A stretch of DNA of 64,000 nt, taken from positions 62,001-126,000 of the forward strand of contig LNDU01000039.1 in NCBI GenBank assembly GCA_001464735.1. The letters run 5' to 3'. Source of the DNA: Nitrospira sp. Ga0074138. GTDB lineage: Bacteria > Nitrospirota > Nitrospiria > Nitrospirales > Nitrospiraceae. Below are positions 34,840-43,433 of the stretch, piece after piece. The notes under the pieces were generated by a model. It ran no database searches and was not told where the DNA came from. It worked only from the letters and a program-made list of their open reading frames with translations. Made by a program: the position numbers and the translations under genes. Position 1 is the stretch's first letter; each line of letters starts with the position of its first letter.

Positions 34840-36234
34840 ATGATGTCTGGCGGTCCCATGAAGCAACGGATATACGGCCTCGAGAACGAATACGGCCTCA
34901 TTTTTTCCCCCAACGGTCGTATCTATCTTCCCATGGAAAAAGTCCTGGGGTATATCTTTGAAGGACTGATTCCCAACAGCTGGCCGTCGAACGCATTCTT
35001 GGTCAACGGGGCGCGATTCTATCAAGACACCGGCTGTCATCCCGAATATTCGACTCCAGAGTGCGACAACATCCTGGACCTCGTGATCCACGATAAAGCG
35101 GGAGAGCGATTGTTGGAGGCCTGTTTGCCGGCCGCCGAAGAACGGCTTCGAGAGGAAGGGCTGTCCGGGGAAATCTATATTTTTAAGAATAACACGGATT
35201 CTCTGGGGAATACCTACGGATGCCACGAGAATTTCCTCATGCGGCGCGATGTCGACTTTTGGAAAGTCACCGAACAATTGATCCCGTTTTTCGTGACCCG
35301 GCAGGTGTTCAGCGGGGCGGGCAAAGTATTAAAAGTATCCGGCAAGCCGCAGTATTTCATCTCTCAGCGCGCGCAACATATTCACGAGAAGACGTCCTCG
35401 TCGACGACGTCTTCCCGGAGCATCATCAATACACGCGACGAGCCCCATTCGGATGCTGAACGCTATCGGCGCCTCCATATCATCGTCGGGGATTCCAACA
35501 TGTCCGAGTACGCGACGTACCTCAAGGTAGGGACGGCTGCGCTCGTTTTGTCGATGATCGAAGAAGGATACACGGTTCATGGGTTAGAACTCGAAGATCC
35601 TGTCAAGGCGATTCGAGAGGTCTCGCGGGATCCGACCCTGAAGAAAAAGGTCAAGCTTGATGATGGGCGGCAGATGACCGCCATTGAAATTCAGCTGGCG
35701 TACCTCAAGCGAGCCCGGGAGTATCTGAACCAACAGGCGCATGAACCTATCTTGGATGATGTGTACGATAAGTGGGAACGGATGCTCCAGCAGCTGGAAG
35801 AAGATCCGATGCAACTCATCCATCAGGTCGATTGGATTACAAAAAAACATCTCATCCAGTCCTACGTGGACAAGAAGAATTGTGGGTGGGACGACCCGAG
35901 AGTCTTTCTCCTGGATTTGCAGTTCCATGACGTGAAACGGACGCGAGGGTTGTATTACCTGATGGAGTCTCGAGGGCTCATCGAACGCGTTGCCGAAGAG
36001 GAGGCGGTCCAGCGGGCCATGTCCACCCCACCGCAGACGACCAGGGCCAAGGTCCGAGGGGACTTTATCCGGTTCGCGCGAGCCAAGAATCGATCCTATA
36101 CGGTGGACTGGACGTATCTGAAGCTGAATGGGTATTGGGAGGAAACGATTCTGTGTATGGACCCCTTCAGTGCGGTGAATCGACGGGTCGAAGAACTGAT
36201 TTCCCAAGTGTCCGGAGGACGGTTCTACCGATGA
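34840..36234 (+). CDS. pafA: PafA, Pup-protein ligase type, cluster 2
   Basis: A 464-residue PafA. KQRIYGLENEYG holds the ExE nucleotide motif, NGARFYQDTGCHPEYSTPECDN the catalytic-region Asp, YIFKNNTDSLGNTYGCHENFLMRR and IINTRDEPHSDAERYRRLHII the core, and LDLQFHDVKRTRGLYYLM and PPQTTRAKVRGDFIRFA the C-terminal domain. These agree with actinobacterial PafA throughout. The start may be 34840 (AAGG 6 bases upstream) or ATG 34858, where the family usually begins. It ends at 36234 and overlaps the M23 gene (ATGA). Confidence 0.96.
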   Translation: MMSGGPMKQRIYGLENEYGLIFSPNGRIYLPMEKVLGYIFEGLIPNSWPSNAFLVNGARFYQDTGCHPEYSTPECDNILDLVIHDKAGERLLEACLPAAEERLREEGLSGEIYIFKNNTDSLGNTYGCHENFLMRRDVDFWKVTEQLIPFFVTRQVFSGAGKVLKVSGKPQYFISQRAQHIHEKTSSSTTSSRSIINTRDEPHSDAERYRRLHIIVGDSNMSEYATYLKVGTAALVLSMIEEGYTVHGLELEDPVKAIREVSRDPTLKKKVKLDDGRQMTAIEIQLAYLKRAREYLNQQAHEPILDDVYDKWERMLQQLEEDPMQLIHQVDWITKKHLIQSYVDKKNCGWDDPRVFLLDLQFHDVKRTRGLYYLMESRGLIERVAEEEAVQRAMSTPPQTTRAKVRGDFIRFARAKNRSYTVDWTYLKLNGYWEETILCMDPFSAVNRRVEELISQVSGGRFYR

Positions 36235-37226
36235 GGCCGATGGTGGATTTGCATCACCGACGACAGGCCGTGGTGGGACCTTCCGTGCTCGCGGTTCTCG
36301 TGCTGCTTGCCGGTTCTCTCTTCGTCGACCTCATGTCTGGTTCCGTACTGACTGCGCAAGGCGCGGATGCCCACTATAGTGGGAAGCAAGGGCAAATTAT
36401 CGTGGTCAAAGTGCCTACCGATGATGCAACTGCTCGAGTACAGGGAAAATTCTTGGGGCGCTCCGTTAGTTTCTTTCTCGAGACGAGACTTGACGAACCA
36501 AAAGGATTCGTCGGATTGCTCGGGATAGACCTTCAGGATGAGCCGGGAACGCATGAACTCGCGGTCGAGATGAACACCGGAGATCAAAGTCGCACACTCA
36601 CGTACAGGGTGACGATCGTCAAAGAGAAATTTCACGTTGAGCATCTCACGCTGCCGAAAGACAAAGTCGATTTAGACGACAAAGCGGTGGCACGTTGGAA
36701 AGCCGAACAGGAGCAGGTGAAGACGGCACTGGCCACGGACTCTCAGGCCAAGTTGTGGCAACCGGGTTTTGTGGAACCGGTGAACGGCAGACGAACCGGG
36801 ATCTTCGGCAGTGTCAGAATCATGAATGGGCAGCCACGCAATCCGCATAACGGGGAAGACATCAGTGCGCCGCTCGGAGCGGATGTGCTGGCGACGAATG
36901 ATGGCGTTGTCCGGCTCACCGTTGAGCATTTCTTCTCTGGGAAAGGCATCTTTGTCGATCACGGACTCGGGTTCTACTCCATGTACTTTCACCTCTCGGA
37001 GGTATTGGTCAAGGACGGCGATCATGTGAAAGCCGGGCAGGTCGTCGGCAAAGTCGGGGCGACCGGTCGGGCTACTGGTCCGCATCTCCACTGGGGCGTC
37101 AAACTCAATGGCGCGCGCGTGAATCCCTATGCCTTGCTGGATCTGCCGTTCAGGGGCTCTACGCCATCGGCAGCGCCCGTGCCGGTTGCTGATCCTACCG
37201 CCGGCGTTGGTCCGTTGGCTCCCTAG
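36231..37226 (+). CDS. Exported M23 (LytM) metallopeptidase
   Basis: A 331-residue cell-wall peptidase of the LytM type. After a basic N-terminus comes a signal or anchor (about residues 17-40). A beta-sandwich domain follows (about 45-150: GKQGQIIVVKVPTDDATARVQGKFL). The M23 domain (about 185-305) has HNGEDISAPLGADV with the His and Asp Zn ligands and GPHLHWGVKL with HxH, so it looks active. A Pro/Ala tail ends the protein. The start overlaps the pafA stop by 4 bases, so it may be cotranslated with the ligase. A functional tie to the proteasome is unproven. Confidence 0.92.
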   Translation: MRPMVDLHHRRQAVVGPSVLAVLVLLAGSLFVDLMSGSVLTAQGADAHYSGKQGQIIVVKVPTDDATARVQGKFLGRSVSFFLETRLDEPKGFVGLLGIDLQDEPGTHELAVEMNTGDQSRTLTYRVTIVKEKFHVEHLTLPKDKVDLDDKAVARWKAEQEQVKTALATDSQAKLWQPGFVEPVNGRRTGIFGSVRIMNGQPRNPHNGEDISAPLGADVLATNDGVVRLTVEHFFSGKGIFVDHGLGFYSMYFHLSEVLVKDGDHVKAGQVVGKVGATGRATGPHLHWGVKLNGARVNPYALLDLPFRGSTPSAAPVPVADPTAGVGPLAP

Positions 37227-37324
37227 CTCTAGTCGGTCCGTGCCCTCCCCTGTGATTTCTGGTTGACCTTATCTCTCCGGCAAGCATACCCTCATCCCTG
37301 CGACTTAGGCATGAGGCATTCCGC

Positions 37325-37588
37325 ATGCGAATCTTCTTGTTTCTCTGCTCAGTGCTCTCTCTTCTACTTGCCGCGCACAAGTTTTCACTCGCCGAGCCTA
37401 GCGGGCAGTACAAGGGAGCCTTATTCTTTCTCTTGATGGGCATCCAGCTGCTCATCACTGGGGCCCTCATTGCTGAGCATCGAGAAAGCCAAACACATAA
37501 ATCACCGCCGTCGGCAGAGAAGAAGGATGACAAAGAAGCTGGGGTAAGTAGGGTGAACGTTTCGAAGGAACAGGAGAAGGAGTCTTGA
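37325..37588 (+). CDS. Small membrane protein of unknown function
   Basis: An 87-residue protein with an N-terminal hydrophobic segment (IFLFLCSVLSLLLAAHKFSL) and a second one (GALFFLLMGIQLLITGALI), then a charged tail (SAEKKDDKEAGVSRV). I do not recognise a family. It follows the M23 gene on the same strand. Confidence 0.5.
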   Translation: MRIFLFLCSVLSLLLAAHKFSLAEPSGQYKGALFFLLMGIQLLITGALIAEHRESQTHKSPPSAEKKDDKEAGVSRVNVSKEQEKES

Positions 37589-37838
37589 AGGAGGTGGTGT
37601 GTAAGACTTTGCATCGCATCTTGTTATTATTACGTTTAATCTAGATGGGCAGCTGGTCAATCCGCTCTAGAGAAACTTACTAGATGCTGAGTATCTGGTT
37701 GGACTCGGAGGCGGGGTTGAGTTTCTCCATAATCAATTGGTGTAGGGTTCCGCGTGTTTCTGAGATGCGTCATCCCGCTCCGAAAGTCCGCTGTGGCCGT
37801 CCTTTGAATTAGACAATTTGCCATGGAGAAGCGCAAGA

Positions 37839-39539
37839 CTAAGATTTGGAAGGGTTGTTGACTTCGACTACCGTGATTGACCGATCTTGAGCATGGGGGT
37901 TCTGCTGAAGATCCCAGTGGCTCTCCACTGCAACTTTTGATCCATTACGGTGCTCGTGAATGAGCCGGCCTTCCCAATGCCCGCTCATGCGAAGCGTTTC
38001 CTCGATAACATCAAGCGGAACAGGGAACAAGGTTTTGAGGAGTTGATGGGAAGGTGTCCCCAAGGCATCTTGGGATTCCCATCCATACAGTTTCGTCGCC
38101 CCCTCACTCCAGTATCGAATCGTGCCATCCTGATTGCGAACCATGATCGCACCGGAGGACAGCACACTATCATTATTTGCCTTATCCCGGGCTCGACCCC
38201 GCTGTTTTGCATATACTGTGGGGCTTTGCGTGAGAGCTTCAGCAAGGGCTTCAGAGACCACCCGATGCCCCTCACTTGACCAGTGCGTATCGTCAGGCAG
38301 GAAAACCAGCGTATTGTGTTTCGCAGCAGATTTTAGTGCAGGCGTCAAATCAAGATAGTCGATGTCAGGAGAGATTTCAAAGATCATCCTGCGTAGACGA
38401 TCGGGGAGATCGTTTAGATCCCACTGCGGGATATCCTCCCCAGCTTCCTTGAAATCGGCGATGTCATGATAGACTCTAAACGCGGTTGGAGCAAACACGA
38501 CGAGAATCCGCCCCCCATTATCTTGAAGCAGTTGGTAGGCCTCCTCAATTGAGGCCACAGATATCTTGAGTGCATCAAGCTCCTGCTTTGTGAGGCCCAC
38601 TGAGCTCGAACGACCCTTGAAATACACCAGATGTTTTCTCTGTTCAGGGCCCTCGACAACTGCATGGGTTATGAGCTCCTTCGCAGCATGGACAGGACTG
38701 CACCCACGGATCATGCCCATCAGCCAATACAGCGAATTCCTGGTAAATGAGCGGTCCCAGATGGCATCGACTGCGTTCCAATTGGACTCGAGTCGAGAGA
38801 TTCTGTCTGTATATCTTTCCGCATCCCGGAGATCGTTGCCTTCATAGAATACCCAGACGACAGACTTGGGATGTAGCGGAAGCGCATACCGTTTCAGGAC
38901 GGCCAGTTCCTGCTGCGGACCGTACCCTGATTGTCCAAGATTAGCGACGGTCTTTTGTATGAGGTTGGCTAACCGAGTGGTCGCGAGCATTGAACTGGGA
39001 AGCATCGGTGATTCAATATACGAGTCACCGATAACGGCAATCTCCGCTCTCGTAAGATCCTCATCATTTCGGAATCCGTTCTTGTCGTATTTCAGCTCAA
39101 ACGGCTCTGCTGGGTGAAGAGGAAGGCAGAGAACCTCTCCAATGTTCCCTCGACTAAATTCCATTTTGACCGCGTGGTAGGGCGCTGGCTTGGACACGAG
39201 TTCCGAATCGGGAAGATAGCCCGGTTCCTCACCTAGCAGACTACCCGAGACAGAGAAAGTCCGCCGATAATCGACCATCTTCACGAAGGCAGGCAACTCT
39301 ACCAGCAACACCGCCACTCCCAGGGCGATCGTCATCAGAACAAACTGGTTTCGAATCTCTTGTCGGGGAACAGTAGAAATCAGCGAATACCCACCCCACA
39401 AAACCAGATACGATGCGATGAGGAAGCTGAAAAGGTGCCGTGCATCAGAAATGCCTGCCATGATTATCAAAAGGTAGATCGCGACGAATAAGAATAGCGT
39501 CAGACCGATAACCATTCGGTTGATATTTCTATCGGACAT
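37839..39539 (-). CDS. Membrane-anchored SGNH-type hydrolase fused to a C-terminal PAS domain
   Basis: A 566-residue protein. Residues 1-95 hold three membrane segments. The middle part (about 165-445) is SGNH-like: IAVIGDSYIESPM is block I with the nucleophile Ser, ANLGQSGYGPQQE fits block II, EGNDL is block III and LPDDTHWSSEGHRVVSEAL is block V with Asp and His. This pattern is shared with AlgJ/AlgX-like acyl-transfer and esterase proteins. Residues about 456-566 form a PAS domain (SGAIMVRNQDGTIRYWSEGATKLYGW, GTPSHQLLKTLFP, GHWEGRLIHEHRNGSKVAVES). SGNH-PAS is an unusual combination. Substrate unknown. Confidence 0.8.
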   Translation of the reverse strand: MSDRNINRMVIGLTLFLFVAIYLLIIMAGISDARHLFSFLIASYLVLWGGYSLISTVPRQEIRNQFVLMTIALGVAVLLVELPAFVKMVDYRRTFSVSGSLLGEEPGYLPDSELVSKPAPYHAVKMEFSRGNIGEVLCLPLHPAEPFELKYDKNGFRNDEDLTRAEIAVIGDSYIESPMLPSSMLATTRLANLIQKTVANLGQSGYGPQQELAVLKRYALPLHPKSVVWVFYEGNDLRDAERYTDRISRLESNWNAVDAIWDRSFTRNSLYWLMGMIRGCSPVHAAKELITHAVVEGPEQRKHLVYFKGRSSSVGLTKQELDALKISVASIEEAYQLLQDNGGRILVVFAPTAFRVYHDIADFKEAGEDIPQWDLNDLPDRLRRMIFEISPDIDYLDLTPALKSAAKHNTLVFLPDDTHWSSEGHRVVSEALAEALTQSPTVYAKQRGRARDKANNDSVLSSGAIMVRNQDGTIRYWSEGATKLYGWESQDALGTPSHQLLKTLFPVPLDVIEETLRMSGHWEGRLIHEHRNGSKVAVESHWDLQQNPHAQDRSITVVEVNNPSKS

Positions 39540-40402
39540 ATACTCTACATCATCCCTTCTTTACACTACTTCCTGTGACTCCTAAACTTATGGAAAATGG
39601 AGATTCTCTCAAGATTATTACACATGTGTCGCGCTACCTCATGAAGATTCGAAAGAAGAACACTTTCATCCAGCGGCGCCGGTTTTGAATGGTATATCGT
39701 AGCCAGACGCCTGGGTAGTTCAATATTAGAGTAGCGAAACATCTAGGTGAAAAACAAGCATGCAATGAGAGACTGCTGCCTCCTGGAGTCGCAAGGCTTC
39801 TGGGGTTGTTATTCACTCGTTGGTTGATGCTGGTCCGCCGATTCTCCCACGCACCGTCGTGCGCCTATGCGGCTGCATGAGGCTTTACGACCGACTGGTT
39901 TAGTAATCGACCATTCTTATTCCCATAATCTTGGGGGGCTGGCTTGGATGGTTGGCCTTTCGCGACTCCTCGGGCTACATGAAAAGGCTAGCGTCGACAG
40001 TTCGATTCTGTTCCTCGGCCTCACTTCCCGCTTGTCCTAATCTCTTAGAGTTAAACTACATATAAGCCCTACCTGTTCCAGACGTGTTTCCGCATTTTAC
40101 GCCGAACAATTTTTATCGCGAACGTCGTCGGCGCACTTGATGCAATGTTCTCGGCATTCCGATGGTTTTAGTTTGTAAAGTTTACAGTGAATTTGTCGTC
40201 ACCTAAGTTTATTCGTGAGAAGGCGCAGGTTTTAGTTGCTCCCTTTTGTGATTTAAACAAGATCGCCGAAGCTCGTAACGATAAAGGGCGAAGTCGTCGT
40301 CGAGTTAAAGTACGGGTTCGGATTATTTAACGGGTCGGATACCTTTACTTGACCGCGTAGCGGTGAATTTGGCCGCCAATCAAAAGAAATTGTACGGCCC
40401 TC
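39540..40402. other. Gene-poor, AT-richer stretch with a tRNA-like 3' fragment
   Basis: I see no supported gene in these 863 bases. The composition is AT-richer and less regular than in neighbouring genes. At 39996-40023 a T-arm (GACAG-TTCGATT-CTGTT) is followed by CCTCGGC, which looks like the 3' end of a tRNA-Leu, but no matching 5' half is present. A 47-codon open frame from GTG 40187 has no SD. The stretch could be the decayed remnant of an integrated element. Confidence 0.45.
39996..40023 (+). other. tRNA-like 3' fragment (possible attachment-site relic)
   Basis: The 5-bp stem GACAG/CTGTT (one G-T pair) encloses the T-loop TTCGATT, and the following CCTCGGC would pair with a GCCGAGG acceptor as in some tRNA-Leu. 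There is no CCA and no other arm upstream. Integrases often leave such fragments at the ends of islands. Confidence 0.3.
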
Positions 40403-40720
40403 TCAGTACACGATGCCCGGGCGCTTGCCATTGATGATCAACAGTAGTCGTTTAAATTGTAACGGCTTGTCGGGATCACGCGTATAGTGGCTGGGATCTT
40501 CTGAGACTTCGATCTCGCTGAGCGGGATCGACAGTTTCTGCCGAATGTGGGGGATGTTGGTTTCCAATTCCAGATCAACTAATCGCTCACTGCAGCCAGC
40601 CACGACCGTGTTGATATCGCGTTGATCGTCAAACTGTACGGTGACCCGTTCCTCGGGGTTGATCCACGGCGTAATGAGGGCCAGCTTGTCCGTACGACTC
40701 ATGTCAGATTGATTGTCCAT
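40403..40720 (-). CDS. Conserved-looking protein of unknown function
   Basis: A 105-residue soluble protein, acidic in the first half (PWINPEERVTVQFDDQRDINTVVAGC) and more basic near the end (LQFKRLLLIINGKRPGIVY). I do not recognise a domain. Good codon use suggests a real gene. It shares a strand with the exported 124-residue protein upstream of it, but is separated from it by about 58 bases. Confidence 0.55.
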   Translation of the reverse strand: MDNQSDMSRTDKLALITPWINPEERVTVQFDDQRDINTVVAGCSERLVDLELETNIPHIRQKLSIPLSEIEVSEDPSHYTRDPDKPLQFKRLLLIINGKRPGIVY

Positions 40721-40778
40721 GATGTTTCAATCATACCCTCATTTTCCCCAGCTATGTCACTCGGGTATTCCCGTGGGG

Positions 40779-41153
40779 TTAATTCGGTGAGACACCCAAT
40801 CCTCCCATCAGCGGCATCAAGCTTTCTTCCCCCGGTCCCTTCCTCTGCTGCGATGCAGCACTGATTTCGTCAAAGAGCTGACTGGCTTCGGGGCTCAGCT
40901 GTTTTAGCTTTTCCCCAAGCTGCCCGGACGTCAAGCCTTGTTGAATGTCGGTATCCGAGATTTTTCCGTCTTTGAGACCCTGTTGAAGGATCTGTGCGAG
41001 CGATCGCACCTTTGCCAAGACGTCTTGGGGCATGCCGTTCAGGAGACCGACCGCATCCTGCTGGCCACCTCCAAGCTGAGCATAGGCTGGCATGGTCAAC
41101 GAAAGCGAAAACCCGCAGAGAGTGATCATCAGTTTTCTAGTCAAACCCATCAT
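40779..41153 (-). CDS. Small exported protein of unknown function
   Basis: A 124-residue protein with a signal peptide ending PAYA (about residue 25). The rest is helical and rich in Gln, Gly and Leu (LAQILQQGLKDGKISDTDIQQGLTSGQLGEKL is a repeated-looking stretch; I cite it as LAQILQQGLKDGK and DIQQGLTSGQLGEKL). ATG 41153 was chosen because GGGAGG lies 6 bases upstream on the minus strand; the frame is open further but without a better start. No family recognised. Confidence 0.6.
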   Translation of the reverse strand: MMGLTRKLMITLCGFSLSLTMPAYAQLGGGQQDAVGLLNGMPQDVLAKVRSLAQILQQGLKDGKISDTDIQQGLTSGQLGEKLKQLSPEASQLFDEISAASQQRKGPGEESLMPLMGGLGVSPN

Positions 41154-41481
41154 ACATAGCCTCCCTGTATTGACCCTCTGAATCCAGCCTCGAATCAACT
41201 CTATTCCCTGCAGGATGCCTGCCAGCTTTGATAGAAGGAGAAAAGATCTTGTCGCGAAAAAGTAGAGGAGGAAGAACTTCACTTTCTCAGGCAGCACTGA
41301 CCTCTCTGCATTGAGAAAATAAAGAAATTCGTTGCCCACTTGTCTGTGTATGGCCTTCGCTATCATCTGAAGTTAGCAGATGGATAGGAGCCCTGATGTT
41401 TCGATGTGTGAAGGAGTGGGCAGGAACGAAACTGTGTATTCGATCTGAGGGATTGTTCAAAAATGGGACTTGGTGGGGAAT
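41154..41481. other. Intergenic region
   Basis: These 328 bases hold the SD of the small exported protein gene at their left edge. I see no other gene, RNA or clear terminator. Confidence 0.4.
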
Positions 41482-42900
41482 TCAGTAATTAGACTCCAGG
41501 CTGATCGGGGTCTTATTGAGGACAGTCGCGGCAGCTTGTGAGAGAGCGGCGTCGTGGTGGTGGTCGGGAGAATAGATTCGAAACTGGATGAGTCTCGTAG
41601 GCAACAGGTCTAAGCATTCTTCCAGCGGCTCGGTTGAAACCTGACCCGTCCCGGGATCGTACACGTAGAGGGGATTACCCCGATGGTCTTTGGGGTCCGG
41701 TCGTGGATCCAACAGGGCCATGTCCACGCGAAACGGCAGCCGCTTCAAGCCGGACGGCAGCTCTTTAGCAATCTGCTGCTCAAAGTGTTGGTGGTTAGGA
41801 AACGCCATGCCGCGTTCCTGTCCTTTTTCTTTCAACGTCGTGCTGTAGGCCATCTTCCATTTGACGTCTCGGCCTAAGATCCGTGCCCACTCCTGTCCCA
41901 ACTGTCGGCGGGCTTTGTGACGGGACTGTGCCCATCCTCGGACTTCTTCCAACAGCGACCAATCGGTCAGAGTGCGATACCGATCCATATTCTTACGCGG
42001 ATCCTTGGGGCAGAGCAGCTGCATCGTCTGGCCAAAGATGTCCCGCAGATGGATGTCGATCGCTCTAGTGGTGCGATGGAAGTAGACGTTGGAGTAGAGG
42101 TACATCCTGGTGTTCAGGAACATTTGGAGGGACGGAAGTCCTGTCTTGTGAATGGTGAACCCTTTCTCCGTCACGATGGTGTAATGAATCAACCGTGTCA
42201 GATCGACCGGGCCGACCGCCACGCCACACATATACGAGTCCCTCAAGACATAGTCCAGATTGTCTCCCGTGTAACTCCCTGAGATCACGGGCTGGAGCAT
42301 GTTCAACCATCGAGGGAGGCGGGAGTTGTCCTTGCCTTTTTCCTTGAGGATCAGATGAGCGATTTGGTCAGGATTCAGTTCTTCTCCTTTCGAGAAGGGG
42401 CCGGACGGGCTTCGGCGGATTTTCTTGATGAGGGGGGCTAAATGTTCTCGGATGATGATCTGGCCCAGCCGCTCGTGGGTGAGGCCATGGGTATGGAGAA
42501 AATTGTCGTCGAAGAAATGGCAAAACGGCCCGTGCCCGATGTCGTGGACCAAGGCCGTGACACGGAGGAACTCTTCGACGAAATTGGGAGAGGGCACATC
42601 CTTCACGACTTTCTTGAGAAACGGGTACAGGTGTCGAGCAAACCGTCCTGCGACGTGCATCGTCCCGAGTGAATGCACAAACCGGGTATGTTCCGCGGAG
42701 GGATAGACCCAGCGAGCACTCTGCAGCTGGTAGATGTATCGCAGCCGCTGAACCCAGGGGGAGTCGATCAGGTCTTTCTCGGTATGCTCATGCGGATCAG
42801 GATGAGCATAGGGGACGGTGAAGGTGACGTACTTGTGGATGGGATCAGCGATGAGTGCCGAGCCATCATAGGGAGCGTTCGGTCGGTCTGCTGGTTCCAT
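41482..42900 (-). CDS. HD-domain phosphohydrolase (dNTPase-like)
   Basis: A 472-residue HD-superfamily protein. SAEHTRFVHSLGTMHVA gives the first His, VHDIGHGPFCHFFDDNFL the HD pair, and ISGSYTGDNLDYVLRDSYMCG the later conserved Asp region. The pattern fits the YdhJ/COG1078 group related to dGTPases and SAMHD1. The substrate is not certain. It is the first gene of a minus-strand series but is separated by 14 bases from the next gene, a DUF2062 protein. Confidence 0.9.
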   Translation of the reverse strand: MEPADRPNAPYDGSALIADPIHKYVTFTVPYAHPDPHEHTEKDLIDSPWVQRLRYIYQLQSARWVYPSAEHTRFVHSLGTMHVAGRFARHLYPFLKKVVKDVPSPNFVEEFLRVTALVHDIGHGPFCHFFDDNFLHTHGLTHERLGQIIIREHLAPLIKKIRRSPSGPFSKGEELNPDQIAHLILKEKGKDNSRLPRWLNMLQPVISGSYTGDNLDYVLRDSYMCGVAVGPVDLTRLIHYTIVTEKGFTIHKTGLPSLQMFLNTRMYLYSNVYFHRTTRAIDIHLRDIFGQTMQLLCPKDPRKNMDRYRTLTDWSLLEEVRGWAQSRHKARRQLGQEWARILGRDVKWKMAYSTTLKEKGQERGMAFPNHQHFEQQIAKELPSGLKRLPFRVDMALLDPRPDPKDHRGNPLYVYDPGTGQVSTEPLEECLDLLPTRLIQFRIYSPDHHHDAALSQAAATVLNKTPISLESNY

Positions 42901-42914
42901 AGTCAGTGGGTATC

Positions 42915-43433
42915 TTAGCCCACTTGGTCAGAGGGCGGCAACGGTTCGGACGTGGGACTGGTAGGCGCGGAGCGATGTTTTTGGAAAAACAAGTAGGCGG
43001 CAGGATAGGACACGAGGGCTCCGAGCACACTGAGGACAAGTCCTCCGAGCACGAAGGGAGCAGCGTAGGGAAGGACTTGTTGGTAGATGCCGCTGAAACT
43101 CATATCCTGCCAGTCGAAGCTCGGTTGATCCGTACGTCCGAGCAAGAGGGCGCCGGTCCAGTAGGTTGCGCCTAAGATCGGAATGACGGTCCAGGGATTA
43201 TTGACCAAGGCACCGGTGAGCAAGGCCAAGAAGTTGAGACCGAATAGCCAGGTGCAGAGCACCACCATCGCCGTGTGCAGGCCATAGGCGGGGGAGAATG
43301 CGATGAAAACGCCCAGTGCAAAGGCCAACGCGGTGCGTTGCGGTGACTCCTGTAAATGGAGGACTTGGCGCAAGAGTGCCCGAAATGATCGGGTCCGTTG
43401 ACCAGAGGGCTGGTGGCTGCTGTTACCCATCAA
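42915..43433 (-). CDS. DUF2062 membrane protein
   Basis: A 172-residue protein with three or four membrane segments. SPQRTALAFALGVFIAFSPAYGLHT, NFLALLTGALVNNPWTV and the GLVLSVLGALVSYPAAYLFF end match DUF2062. The function of the family is unknown; it is often next to glycosyltransferase or thiL genes. It overlaps thiL by 4 bases on the minus strand. Confidence 0.88.
   Translation of the reverse strand: MMGNSSHQPSGQRTRSFRALLRQVLHLQESPQRTALAFALGVFIAFSPAYGLHTAMVVLCTWLFGLNFLALLTGALVNNPWTVIPILGATYWTGALLLGRTDQPSFDWQDMSFSGIYQQVLPYAAPFVLGGLVLSVLGALVSYPAAYLFFQKHRSAPTSPTSEPLPPSDQVG

Noticed and set aside
29824..36300. A Pup gene in cluster 2
   Set aside because: I looked through all spacers and both flanks for a short frame ending GGQ, GGE or GE and found none.
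39600..40023. tmRNA gene ending at the T-arm near 40.0 kb
   Set aside because: No matching 5' acceptor, no tag-peptide frame and no CCA.
40187..40330. 47-codon plus-strand open frame starting GTG with a basic C-terminus
   Set aside because: No SD, no recognised family, and it lies in degenerate sequence.
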